This document shows, piece by piece, positions 1 to 5,171 of a stretch of DNA of 5,171 bases. The stretch is from Aalborgiella sp031422495. GTDB taxonomy: Bacteria > Pseudomonadota > Gammaproteobacteria > Burkholderiales > Burkholderiaceae_C. The notes under the pieces are model-generated. The model worked only from the letters and a program-made list of their open reading frames with translations, made no database searches and was not told where the DNA came from. The translations under genes and the position numbers were made by a program. The stretch lies in contig JANPLX010000188.1 in NCBI GenBank assembly GCA_031422495.1, positions 1 through 5,171 of the forward strand. The letters run 5' to 3'. Numbering within the stretch: the stretch's first letter is position 1; the number at the start of each line of letters is the position of its first letter.

Positions 1-676
1 CAGTCTCGATCGCCTGCATGATCAGGCTGAGCGCCTCTTCGTTCGATTGGAGGTCCGGCGCAAACACGATCATTCGTTCGGCAAAGGCAACAGCAGTTCC
101 TAATTTTATTTCAGGCGCTTGTGCTTGCCACGCTTCCCAGTGACCCTTCACTTCGCGTATTGTTTGAGATGGGGGATTAACCTCAGATGTTTTAATGCCC
201 CCTTTGCGTCTCTCTTCCGTTCTTATTTTTTTCACCATAGCACGCTCAACTCTCTCGCCTTTGGATATCCCATTTTGTTCAATACGAGCTAAGATTGATA
301 TGAAGTACCAGACATTATCTATTGGATGCTTTTTTAAGAAATTTTCGATGTCGATCGCCATGGGGTTCTTTATGCACCACAGCTCAGTCAACTCTTTCGC
401 ATTCTCGTCATCTGAAAGTTTTTTGATAGCTTTCACGGATGTTAATGCCTTACCCATGCGCGATAGATGAGCTACGTCATTTGACCAACGCGTATGCCAA
501 TACCGAGCAGGAAATGCAGAGCCTTGATTGTCGAAAACTCCATCAATCTTTGATGATTTAGAGTCATCAAAATATGCATCGACCTCATCATCAGTTAGTT
601 CTAACTTACGAAGTTCTTCAAGAAGGTACTCATTTTCGATTTCATTTTTAGTCTGCAAGGTTTTAGCATTACTCAT
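1..676 (-). CDS. Hypothetical protein, C-terminus cut by left window edge
   Basis: The minus strand is open from an ATG at 676 to base 1 without a stop: 225 complete codons are visible and the protein continues beyond the window. An AGGA sits 9 bases before the ATG, and the gene starts 22 bases after the integrase stop on the same strand, so the two probably share a transcript. I do not recognise the family. The product looks soluble: there is no signal peptide or clear membrane segment. Residues 1-50 are acidic and probably helical (LTDDEVDAYFDD at 27-38). A basic stretch follows at 149-162 (KKIRTEERRKGGIK). Residues 171-225 contain a Trp-rich helix (VKGHWEAWQAQ at 176-186), then AVAFAERM (195-202) and FAPDLQSNEEA (205-215). 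By position it is cargo or an accessory gene of the integrated element. Base composition is low in GC for most of its length but rises sharply in the last 60 bases before the edge. Coding status is likely; function is unknown. Confidence 0.75.
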   Translation of the reverse strand, partial: MSNAKTLQTKNEIENEYLLEELRKLELTDDEVDAYFDDSKSSKIDGVFDNQGSAFPARYWHTRWSNDVAHLSRMGKALTSVKAIKKLSDDENAKELTELWCIKNPMAIDIENFLKKHPIDNVWYFISILARIEQNGISKGERVERAMVKKIRTEERRKGGIKTSEVNPPSQTIREVKGHWEAWQAQAPEIKLGTAVAFAERMIVFAPDLQSNEEALSLIMQAIET

Positions 677-685
677 GTTTTATAT

Positions 686-689
686 TCCT
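686..689 (-). promoter_or_regulatory. Ribosome binding site of the left-edge hypothetical gene
   Basis: AGGA on the minus strand, 9 bases before the ATG at 676 and inside the 22-base gap after the integrase stop. It supports the chosen start and independent translation of the second gene in the transcript. Confidence 0.6.
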
Positions 690-698
690 GAATTCACT

Positions 699-1943
699 TT
701 ATGCGACAAGCTTTGGAAGCTGAATAATGATAGCGCCATGTCGTAATTGGTCTAAATAATCAGCCCATAACTGCATCATTTCAATTCGTTTTTGAACAAA
801 GGTAGTCCGGTTGTACGCACGTCCATTGGCATCTTTAATAATATGCGCCAATTGCGCCTCAATTACCAATGGGTCAACTTCTAAAATTTCCGCAAGCATT
901 GTCCGTGCTGTAGCGCGAAATCCATGAACGCTTTGTCTGTCTGGGCCATAGCCTAATGAGGCTAGTGCAGCACGTAAGGTGTTGTCACTGATGGGGCGGT
1001 CGTGAGCACGTTGTCCTGGGAACACCAGTGCGCCATGTCCAGTTTTATGATAAAGGTTCTTTAAAATTTCTACAGCTTGCTTCGGCAATGGAACTATGTG
1101 ATCGTCACCATTTTGCTTGCCTTCTATTCGACGCTTCATTCGCATAGCTGGAATCGTCCAGATAGCTTTTTCCAAATCCAATTCCGCCCATGTCATTCCT
1201 CGGAGTTCCCCAGGTCGTTGGAATAACATTGGAGAAAGTTGCAAGGCAGCTTTTGTTCCCATTGAACCCTGATATACGTCTATCGAACGTAATAATGCGC
1301 CTAACGCCTTGGGTTCAATGATTGCAGCGAAATGCCTGCCAACGTGTTTGCTAAGTCCTTGTTTTAGACACGATGTTATGTCAACTTTTGCAGCACCTAT
1401 GGCGACTGCGTATTTCCAAATACTTCTCGCAGTAGCTAAAACCCTATGAGCTACATCAAAAGACCCTCGTTCCTCAACCTTTCGTAAAACAGCAAGGAGT
1501 TGCTGTGGCTCGATTTCTGTCATGCGTAATGCTGAAAGATAGGGGTACAAATCTTTTTCTAGATTTCTCTGTTCACGAATGGCGTAGTGTCTACTCCAAG
1601 GAGCGTGCTTCTTTGCGTACCAATCCTGTGCAATAGCCTTGAACGTATCGCTGTCCAAAAAATTTACTTTTAGTAGCGCCTGTTTGCGAACCATTGACGG
1701 GTCTTTTCCGCCGTCTTTAATTTGCTTTTGAGCATCTCTAGCACTTCTAGCTTGAGCAAGGGAAATTTCTGGGTAACTGCCAAAACTGAAAAGTTTTTCT
1801 TTGCCTCGAATTCGATACTTCCATTGCCAACGCTTTGACCCGTTGGGGGTTACAAGCAGAAATAGTCCGCCTGTGTCATAGAACTTTTTCTGTTTTAAAT
1901 CTGGCGGGCACTTCGCATTTTTGCATTCAACAATGGTCAACAT
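699..1943 (-). CDS. P4-type tyrosine site-specific integrase
   Basis: A complete 414-residue tyrosine recombinase that should integrate and excise the element at the neighbouring tRNA gene. Residues 1-90 match the N-terminal arm-binding domain of P4-type integrases (DUF4102 type): TGGLFLLVTPNGSKRW at 24-39, then FGSYPEISLAQAR at 54-66. Residues 100-200 are the SAM-like core-binding domain. From about 210 comes the catalytic domain with all expected residues visible: Arg243 in RPGELR, a likely Lys270 in MRMKRR, His340 and Arg343 in HGFR, His367 in QLAH, and Tyr377 in AYNR. The tail QLWADYLDQLR (391-401) is also typical of the family. Length is normal and nothing is broken, so it is probably active. 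AAGGA 6 bases before the ATG fixes the start. It is transcribed away from the tRNA, into the element. I give no gene symbol because integrase names are element-specific. Confidence 0.97.
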   Translation of the reverse strand: MLTIVECKNAKCPPDLKQKKFYDTGGLFLLVTPNGSKRWQWKYRIRGKEKLFSFGSYPEISLAQARSARDAQKQIKDGGKDPSMVRKQALLKVNFLDSDTFKAIAQDWYAKKHAPWSRHYAIREQRNLEKDLYPYLSALRMTEIEPQQLLAVLRKVEERGSFDVAHRVLATARSIWKYAVAIGAAKVDITSCLKQGLSKHVGRHFAAIIEPKALGALLRSIDVYQGSMGTKAALQLSPMLFQRPGELRGMTWAELDLEKAIWTIPAMRMKRRIEGKQNGDDHIVPLPKQAVEILKNLYHKTGHGALVFPGQRAHDRPISDNTLRAALASLGYGPDRQSVHGFRATARTMLAEILEVDPLVIEAQLAHIIKDANGRAYNRTTFVQKRIEMMQLWADYLDQLRHGAIIIQLPKLVA

Positions 1944-1949
1944 ATCAAT

Positions 1950-1954
1950 TCCTT
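1950..1954 (-). promoter_or_regulatory. Ribosome binding site of the integrase gene
   Basis: AAGGA on the minus strand, 6 bases before the integrase ATG at 1943. This is a near-ideal site and decides the start codon. Confidence 0.75.
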
Positions 1955-2002
1955 ACTCAAAAAATGAACATGGAGCGATTGTTTAATGTGTAGCATCATC
2001 TG

Positions 2003-2034
2003 AAAACCCGTGTGCTTAGCAGACGTATGGTTTT
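2003..2034. repeat. Interrupted palindrome in the integrase leader
   Basis: The core, 2009-2025, reads CGTgTGC-TTA-GCAgACG on the plus strand: seven positions on each side of a 3-base centre, with one G/G mismatch. Outer arms AAAACC (2003-2008) and GGTTTT (2029-2034) are also complementary and are separated from the core by TAT on one side. It could be an operator for a regulator or excisionase, or a hairpin in the integrase mRNA leader. On the plus strand it is followed by a T run (2031-2037), so a weak plus-strand terminator is a third reading. It overlaps the candidate -10 of the integrase promoter, which I think favours an operator. The function is inference. Confidence 0.45.
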
Positions 2035-2054
2035 TTTGGTACAGCTAGTGTCAA
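2024..2054 (-). promoter_or_regulatory. Candidate integrase promoter
   Basis: On the minus strand a perfect -35 TTGACA lies at 2049-2054. The best -10 after it is CATACG (2024-2029), a poor match at a long 19-base spacing. Transcription from here would give a leader of about 75 bases before the integrase ATG. The -35 is convincing. The weak -10 suggests an activated or repressed promoter, or a start elsewhere. Confidence 0.35.
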
Positions 2055-2086
2055 GTTTTCGCACTTGCATAGACCTCAAATAAGTC

Positions 2087-2127
2087 GTACCCCCAGTGAA
2101 TACACCGTGTACCCCCGTTTGTACCCC
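2087..2127 (-). repeat. Three direct GGGG(G)TAC repeats, candidate integrase arm sites
   Basis: On the minus strand the motif GGGGGTAC occurs at 2087-2094 and 2109-2116, and GGGGTAC at 2121-2127, all in the same orientation. Start-to-start spacings are 22 and 12 bases, roughly two and one helical turns, so the sites would lie close to the same DNA face. They lie in the integrase-tRNA gap, where tyrosine integrases with an N-terminal arm domain bind directly repeated arm sites. From memory, similar G-rich repeats occur beside other P4-type integrases. The repeats are seen directly; binding is inference. Confidence 0.55.
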
Positions 2128-2195
2128 ACATTTTAGCTGGCTGTTAGCAAGCTTAATGGCACGTTCTTGGACGTCAACTATCGTAGCAGCCAATG

Positions 2196-2231
2196 AAAAA
2201 GGGAGTCCAGTAAATCTTACTGGACTCCCTT
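2196..2231 (-). terminator. Intrinsic terminator downstream of tRNA-Pro
   Basis: A perfect 13-bp stem (2201-2213 with 2217-2229, extendable by two A-T pairs to 15 bp) closes a 3-base loop. On the minus strand it is followed by a run of five T (2200-2196). There is no T run on the other side, so it works in the minus direction, ending the tRNA transcript 11 bases after the CCA end. It also isolates the integrase from tRNA read-through. Because it lies on the element side of the tRNA, it may have come with the element. Confidence 0.85.
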
Positions 2232-2242
2232 GGAATTCAAAT

Positions 2243-2290
2243 TGGTCGGAGTACAAGGATTCGAACCTTGGACCCCCTGGTCCCAAACCA
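2243..2290 (-). other. Probable integration (att) site at the tRNA-Pro 3' end
   Basis: The 3' half of the tRNA gene (anticodon loop, T arm, acceptor end) faces an intact P4-type integrase about 300 bases away. Such integrases typically recombine within the anticodon loop or T arm to 3' end of a tRNA and leave the gene whole. The exact core cannot be set here: no second copy of the tRNA end exists in the window, and the matching site would lie beyond the left edge. Confidence 0.5.
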
Positions 2291-2319
2291 GGTGCGCTAC
2301 CAGGCTGCGCCACACTCCG
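2243..2319 (-). tRNA. tRNA-Pro (anticodon UGG)
   Basis: Read on the minus strand, 77 bases fold as a full cloverleaf. The acceptor stem is CGGAGTG with TACTCCG (last pair G-U). The D arm is GCGC/GCGC, and the anticodon stem CCTGG/CCAGG encloses loop TTTGGGA. The T arm is CAAGG-TTCGAAT-CCTTG. The discriminator is A and CCA is encoded. The anticodon TGG lies at 2283-2285 and reads proline CCN codons. The gene is intact despite serving as the likely insertion target, as expected when the element restores the 3' end. It is divergent from aroC, with a 78-base gap between them. Confidence 0.97.
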
Positions 2320-2329
2320 CCATGACTGT

Positions 2330-2335
2330 ATTGTA
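2330..2335 (-). promoter_or_regulatory. Candidate -10 of the tRNA-Pro promoter
   Basis: TACAAT on the minus strand, 10 bases upstream of the mature tRNA 5' end, a good -10 match in the right place. No clear -35 is seen at 16-18 bases; the nearest TTGCAC is only 12 bases away. Confidence 0.45.
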
Positions 2336-2381
2336 ACCCAAAAATAGGTGCAAAATCGGCAGCTTAGACTGAACTTGCGCG

Positions 2382-2387
2382 TAAAAT
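2382..2387 (+). promoter_or_regulatory. Candidate -10 of the aroC promoter
   Basis: TAAAAT on the plus strand, 10 bases before the aroC ATG. No -35 is recognisable at normal spacing. If used, transcription would begin only a few bases before the ATG and give a very short leader, which would fit the missing ribosome binding site. Confidence 0.3.
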
Positions 2388-2397
2388 CAACAACCAT

Positions 2398-3501
2398 ATG
2401 TCTGGCAATACCTTTGGCACCCTTTTCGCAGTCACCAATTTTGGTGAATCCCACGGAACAGCCATTGGCTGCATCATTGATGGTTGCCCGCCTGGGATGC
2501 CGCTCTCGGAAGCTGATATTCAGCCTGATTTAGACCGGCGTCGCCCAGGAACATCCAAGTTTGTAACACAGCGCAATGAACCTGATGCCGTCGAAATTTT
2601 AAGCGGCGTTTACGAAGGCAAAACCACGGGGACGCCGATTTGCTTGTTGATCAAAAACACCGACCAACGCAGCAAAGACTACGGTAATATTTTGGACACG
2701 TTTCGCCCCGGTCATGCTGATTACGCCTATTTGCACAAATATGGCCTGCGTGACCCGCGTGGCGGCGGCCGAGCCTCAGCGCGATTGACAGCGCCTATGG
2801 TAGCTGCTGGTGCGGTGGCTAAAAAATGGCTGGCTTCGCAATACAGCACCGTGTTTCGCGGGTGCATGTCGCAAATTGGCGATGTTGTTATTCCGTTTGA
2901 ATCTTGGGAACATGTGCCAAACAATCCGTTTTTTGCGCCTTGTGCCGATGTCACCTACATTGAAACTTATATGGAAGAGCTGCGTAAATCAGGCGATTCC
3001 TGCGGTGCACGTATTCGCGTTTCAGCCAGCAATGTACCCGTCGGCTTGGGCGAGCCCTTGTTTGACAAGATGGATTCGGATATTGCTTACGCCATGATGG
3101 GTATCAACGCCGTAAAAGGTGTAGAAATAGGAGCTGGCTTTGGCAGCGTCACCCAACGTGGCACCACGCATGGCGATTCCCTATCACCACAAGGTTTTAA
3201 ATCGAACAACGCTGGCGGCGTATTAGGAGGCATCACCACGGGACAAGATTTAGAAGTCTCTATTGCCATCAAACCGACCAGCTCTATCATTTCACCGCGA
3301 GAGTCGATTGATTTGGCTGGAAACTCAGCCACCGTCATCACCAAAGGTCGCCACGACCCCTGCGTCGGTATTCGCGCAACTCCCATAGCGGAAGCAATGT
3401 TAGCTTTGGTCGTCATTGAACATGCTCTGCGCCAACGTGCTCAATGTGGCGATGTAGTGGTTGCCAGCCCAGCCATTGCTGCGTCTGCTCCCAAGCTTTA
3501 A
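2398..3501 (+). CDS. aroC: Chorismate synthase
   Basis: Cytoplasmic enzyme for the last shikimate-pathway step, converting 5-enolpyruvylshikimate-3-phosphate to chorismate with reduced FMN as cofactor. The 367-residue length is normal. Visible family signatures are MSGNTFGTLFAVTNFGESHG at 1-20 (His19), DRRRPGT (46-52), EILSGVYEGKTTGTP (66-80) and NTDQRSKDYGN (87-97). Further on are RPGHADY with His106, RGGGRASARLTA (121-132), the FMN-site region GGVLGGITTGQ (273-283) and RHDPCVGIR (338-346). His19 and His106 correspond to the conserved catalytic histidines. Leu at 130 replaces the Glu of the common GRxSARET form; I recall this variant from Burkholderiales enzymes. The N-terminus matches the family exactly, so the ATG at 2398 is firm although no Shine-Dalgarno sequence precedes it. 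An MFS gene follows after 20 bases. Confidence 0.98.
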   Translation: MSGNTFGTLFAVTNFGESHGTAIGCIIDGCPPGMPLSEADIQPDLDRRRPGTSKFVTQRNEPDAVEILSGVYEGKTTGTPICLLIKNTDQRSKDYGNILDTFRPGHADYAYLHKYGLRDPRGGGRASARLTAPMVAAGAVAKKWLASQYSTVFRGCMSQIGDVVIPFESWEHVPNNPFFAPCADVTYIETYMEELRKSGDSCGARIRVSASNVPVGLGEPLFDKMDSDIAYAMMGINAVKGVEIGAGFGSVTQRGTTHGDSLSPQGFKSNNAGGVLGGITTGQDLEVSIAIKPTSSIISPRESIDLAGNSATVITKGRHDPCVGIRATPIAEAMLALVVIEHALRQRAQCGDVVVASPAIAASAPKL

Positions 3502-3521
3502 ATCTAGAACTTTGCAAGTTC

Positions 3522-4724
3522 ATGGATCATGCTGCGCCTGTAACTAAGCGGCAGTTGCTGCCTTTTGCAGCGCTATCCGCCAGCTACTTTGCACATATCG
3601 GTTTTTTCAACCCGTATTTGCCGCTGTGGCTCAAAGACATGGGCTATAGCATTTTCGCCATCAGCGTGTTCACCTCGATCCAAGCCACCACACGCTTGTT
3701 TGCACCTTACGGCTGGGGTTGGTTGAGCGACCACACCGGTGAACGTGTCAAGCTACTGCGTTATGGTGCAACTGTTGCCTTGCTTAGTGCATTGGGCTTG
3801 TGGTTTGACTTTGGCTACCTTTGGCTTGGCGCAGTATTACTTGTCATGTTTACCCACACCAGCGCCATGATGCCGATGAGTGAGGCGGCGATGGCGCATT
3901 TAGTCAGCCAAGGCGGTGCGTTTGATGCCAAGCGCTATGGTCGCGTACGATTGTTTGGGTCTATGGGTTTTTTAGCTACCGTGTTATTGGCAGGCGCATG
4001 GTTTGAGCAATTTGGCATGTCGCATTTCCCTGCTTGGACAGTGCTGACCTTGCTGGCAGTCGTTATTAGCGTTTGGATGTTACCTAATCTTAAAGAAGCG
4101 GTGCCATCGCATGAAGAGAAAGTCAGTGTTTTACCGATTTTGAAACAAGCACCTGTGCGCTGGTTTTTTGCAGGATTGTTTTTCCATGTGCTGTCGCACA
4201 TTGGTATTTATGTATTTTTCTCCTTGTACCTTGATGCTTTGGGCTATAGCAAAACGACCATTGGTATGTTGTGGGCGGTTTCAGTGGTTGTTGAAATATT
4301 TTGGTTTTATAACCAAAGCCGCTGGTTGCCAAAATTCAGTCTATCTGCATGGATGATGGTTTGCGCAGCAATCATGGTACTGCGCATGGGCATAACCGCC
4401 AGCAGCGCATCGGTGATTATTTTGTTGGTGTTTGCACAAATGCTGCATGCGTTTACATTTGCGACGCATCATACGGTTTGTATCGCCATGTTGTCACACC
4501 ATTTTCCAGGACGACTGCGCGGCCGAGGACAGGCGCTATATACCGTTATTGGCTACGGTTTTCCAGGTGTATTGGGTGGTTTAGTAGGCGGTTTAATAAG
4601 CACAAAATACGGTATAGCTGGCGTATTTTATGCTTCTATTGCTACAAGTTTAATAGCACTTATCTGTGCTTACAAAGTATGGAAGCACCATCTTAACGAT
4701 GCTATGCCCATTTCAGTGACCTAG
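3522..4724 (+). CDS. MFS transporter, 3-phenylpropionate (HcaT)-like
   Basis: A 400-residue inner-membrane transporter with about 12 hydrophobic helices and a central cytoplasmic loop near 188-210 that is rich in charged residues. Features of the MFS_1-like/HcaT group are FFNPYLPLWLKDMGYS (28-43), the loop 2-3 motif GWLSDHTGERVK (66-77), YGRVRLFGSMGF (139-150) and RGRGQALY (333-340). The substrate is not deducible; relatives are annotated as 3-phenylpropionate or nucleoside permeases. I chose the ATG at 3522: the open frame reaches back to an ATG at 3444, but those 26 extra residues are an out-of-frame reading of the aroC end and do not look like the family. No Shine-Dalgarno is visible, and the gene lies 20 bases after aroC, so it is probably co-transcribed and perhaps translationally coupled. 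Its last 12 bases overlap the end of the opposing ATPase gene. Confidence 0.9.
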   Translation: MDHAAPVTKRQLLPFAALSASYFAHIGFFNPYLPLWLKDMGYSIFAISVFTSIQATTRLFAPYGWGWLSDHTGERVKLLRYGATVALLSALGLWFDFGYLWLGAVLLVMFTHTSAMMPMSEAAMAHLVSQGGAFDAKRYGRVRLFGSMGFLATVLLAGAWFEQFGMSHFPAWTVLTLLAVVISVWMLPNLKEAVPSHEEKVSVLPILKQAPVRWFFAGLFFHVLSHIGIYVFFSLYLDALGYSKTTIGMLWAVSVVVEIFWFYNQSRWLPKFSLSAWMMVCAAIMVLRMGITASSASVIILLVFAQMLHAFTFATHHTVCIAMLSHHFPGRLRGRGQALYTVIGYGFPGVLGGLVGGLISTKYGIAGVFYASIATSLIALICAYKVWKHHLNDAMPISVT

Positions 4725-5171
4725 GATTTTAGATAAAAACTCTTTGGTACGGGGTTGGCGGTTTTCAGGGTGACCAAAAAAGTCATCTTTGGTGCAGTCT
4801 TCCAAAATTTTTCCGCCAACATCCATGAAAATCACCCGGCTGCCAACTTTCTTGGCAAAACCCATTTCGTGCGTCACGCACATCATGGTCATGCCTTCAT
4901 TGGCCAAGCCCATCATGACATCTAATACTTCGCCGACCATTTCAGGGTCTAGTGCTGAGGTAGGTTCATCAAACAGCATCGCAATCGGATCCATGCTCAA
5001 TGCGCGCGCAATGGCAACGCGTTGCTGCTGACCACCTGATAGCTGGCCAGGGAATTTATCTTTATGTGCCATCAAACCAACACGATCAAGGTACTTCAAG
5101 CCGTGGGTTTTGGCTTCTTCAGCGCTGCGGCCAAGTACTTTAACTTGAGCAATCGTCAAATTTTCAGTCAC
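4713..5171 (-). CDS. gltL: Glutamate/aspartate ABC transporter ATPase, N-terminus cut by right edge
   Basis: The C-terminal 152 residues of a polar amino acid uptake ATPase, the cytoplasmic energy unit of a GltIJKL-type importer. Visible parts are ENLTIAQVKVLGR, the ABC signature LSGGQQQRVAIARAL (44-58 of the visible part), Walker B AMLFDEP (64-70), the D-loop SALDPE and the switch histidine in VTHEMGFA (His101). The sequence closely resembles E. coli GltL as I remember it. The Walker A and Q-loop region, roughly the first 90 residues, lies beyond the edge. The GTG at the edge codes for an internal Val aligned within the family sequence and is not the start. In the classic operon gltL is the last gene, which fits its ending here against a convergent neighbour. 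Specificity for glutamate/aspartate over another polar amino acid is likely but not proven. Confidence 0.92.
   Translation of the reverse strand: MTENLTIAQVKVLGRSAEEAKTHGLKYLDRVGLMAHKDKFPGQLSGGQQQRVAIARALSMDPIAMLFDEPTSALDPEMVGEVLDVMMGLANEGMTMMCVTHEMGFAKKVGSRVIFMDVGGKILEDCTKDDFFGHPENRQPRTKEFLSKILGH

Noticed and set aside
195..746. Plus-strand open frames at 195-470 and 528-746
   Set aside because: They lie opposite the minus-strand hypothetical gene and the integrase end. They have low-complexity Ser/Phe-rich products, while the minus strand is continuously open with a good ribosome binding site.
2087..2127. CRISPR-like or iteron array
   Set aside because: There are only three 7-8 base copies with unequal short spacings, so neither a CRISPR repeat nor a replication origin is supported. 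Integrase arm sites fit the context better.
1996..2454. Open frames running through the tRNA on both strands (1996-2454 minus, 2096-2347 plus)
   Set aside because: They cross the tRNA, the terminator and, for the minus frame, the aroC start. The translations resemble no protein and only reflect chance openness.
3444..3521. Longer MFS start at 3444
   Set aside because: The added 26 residues are Cys-rich and overlap the aroC end out of frame, no ribosome binding site precedes them, and the family-like sequence begins just after the ATG at 3522.
2727..4696. Other frames inside aroC and the MFS gene (for example 2727-2954, 3087-3416, 3935-4201, 4349-4696)
   Set aside because: They are shadows of well-identified genes, with no family resemblance or start signals of their own.
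5169..5171. GTG at the right edge as the start of the ATPase
   Set aside because: It aligns with an internal position of GltL; Walker A must lie upstream, outside the window.

Overview
The window looks like the edge of an integrated genetic element in a betaproteobacterium, most likely of the order Burkholderiales. That placement is inference, based on how AroC and the GltL-type ATPase read (both from memory) and on a moderate-GC chromosome. No database search was possible.

Left part, about 1-2242, is the probable element. The minus strand carries a P4-type tyrosine integrase gene (699-1943). After a 22-base gap comes an unrecognised gene (676 down past base 1) that runs open off the left edge. 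The roughly 300 bases between the integrase start and the tRNA hold several sites that fit integrase control. These are three direct copies of a GGGG(G)TAC motif (candidate arm sites for the integrase N-terminal domain), a candidate TTGACA promoter, an interrupted palindrome overlapping its weak -10, and a strong intrinsic terminator.

Junction, 2243-2319: an intact tRNA-Pro(UGG) gene on the minus strand, with its 3' end facing the integrase. This is the usual layout of an island inserted at the 3' end of a tRNA. The second copy of the tRNA end, which would mark the far boundary, is not in the window.

Right part, 2320-5171, is ordinary chromosome. aroC (chorismate synthase, plus strand) is divergent from the tRNA. 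A 12-helix MFS transporter gene of the 3-phenylpropionate/HcaT-like type follows 20 bases later and is probably co-transcribed. Converging on it is the 3' part of a gltL-like glutamate/aspartate ABC transporter ATPase gene, cut by the right edge; the two stop ends overlap by 12 bases.

I see no CRISPR array, insertion sequence, toxin-antitoxin pair or recognisable defence system. The least explained material is the open gene at the left edge and the repeat and palindrome cluster in front of the integrase. The host genes look routine.
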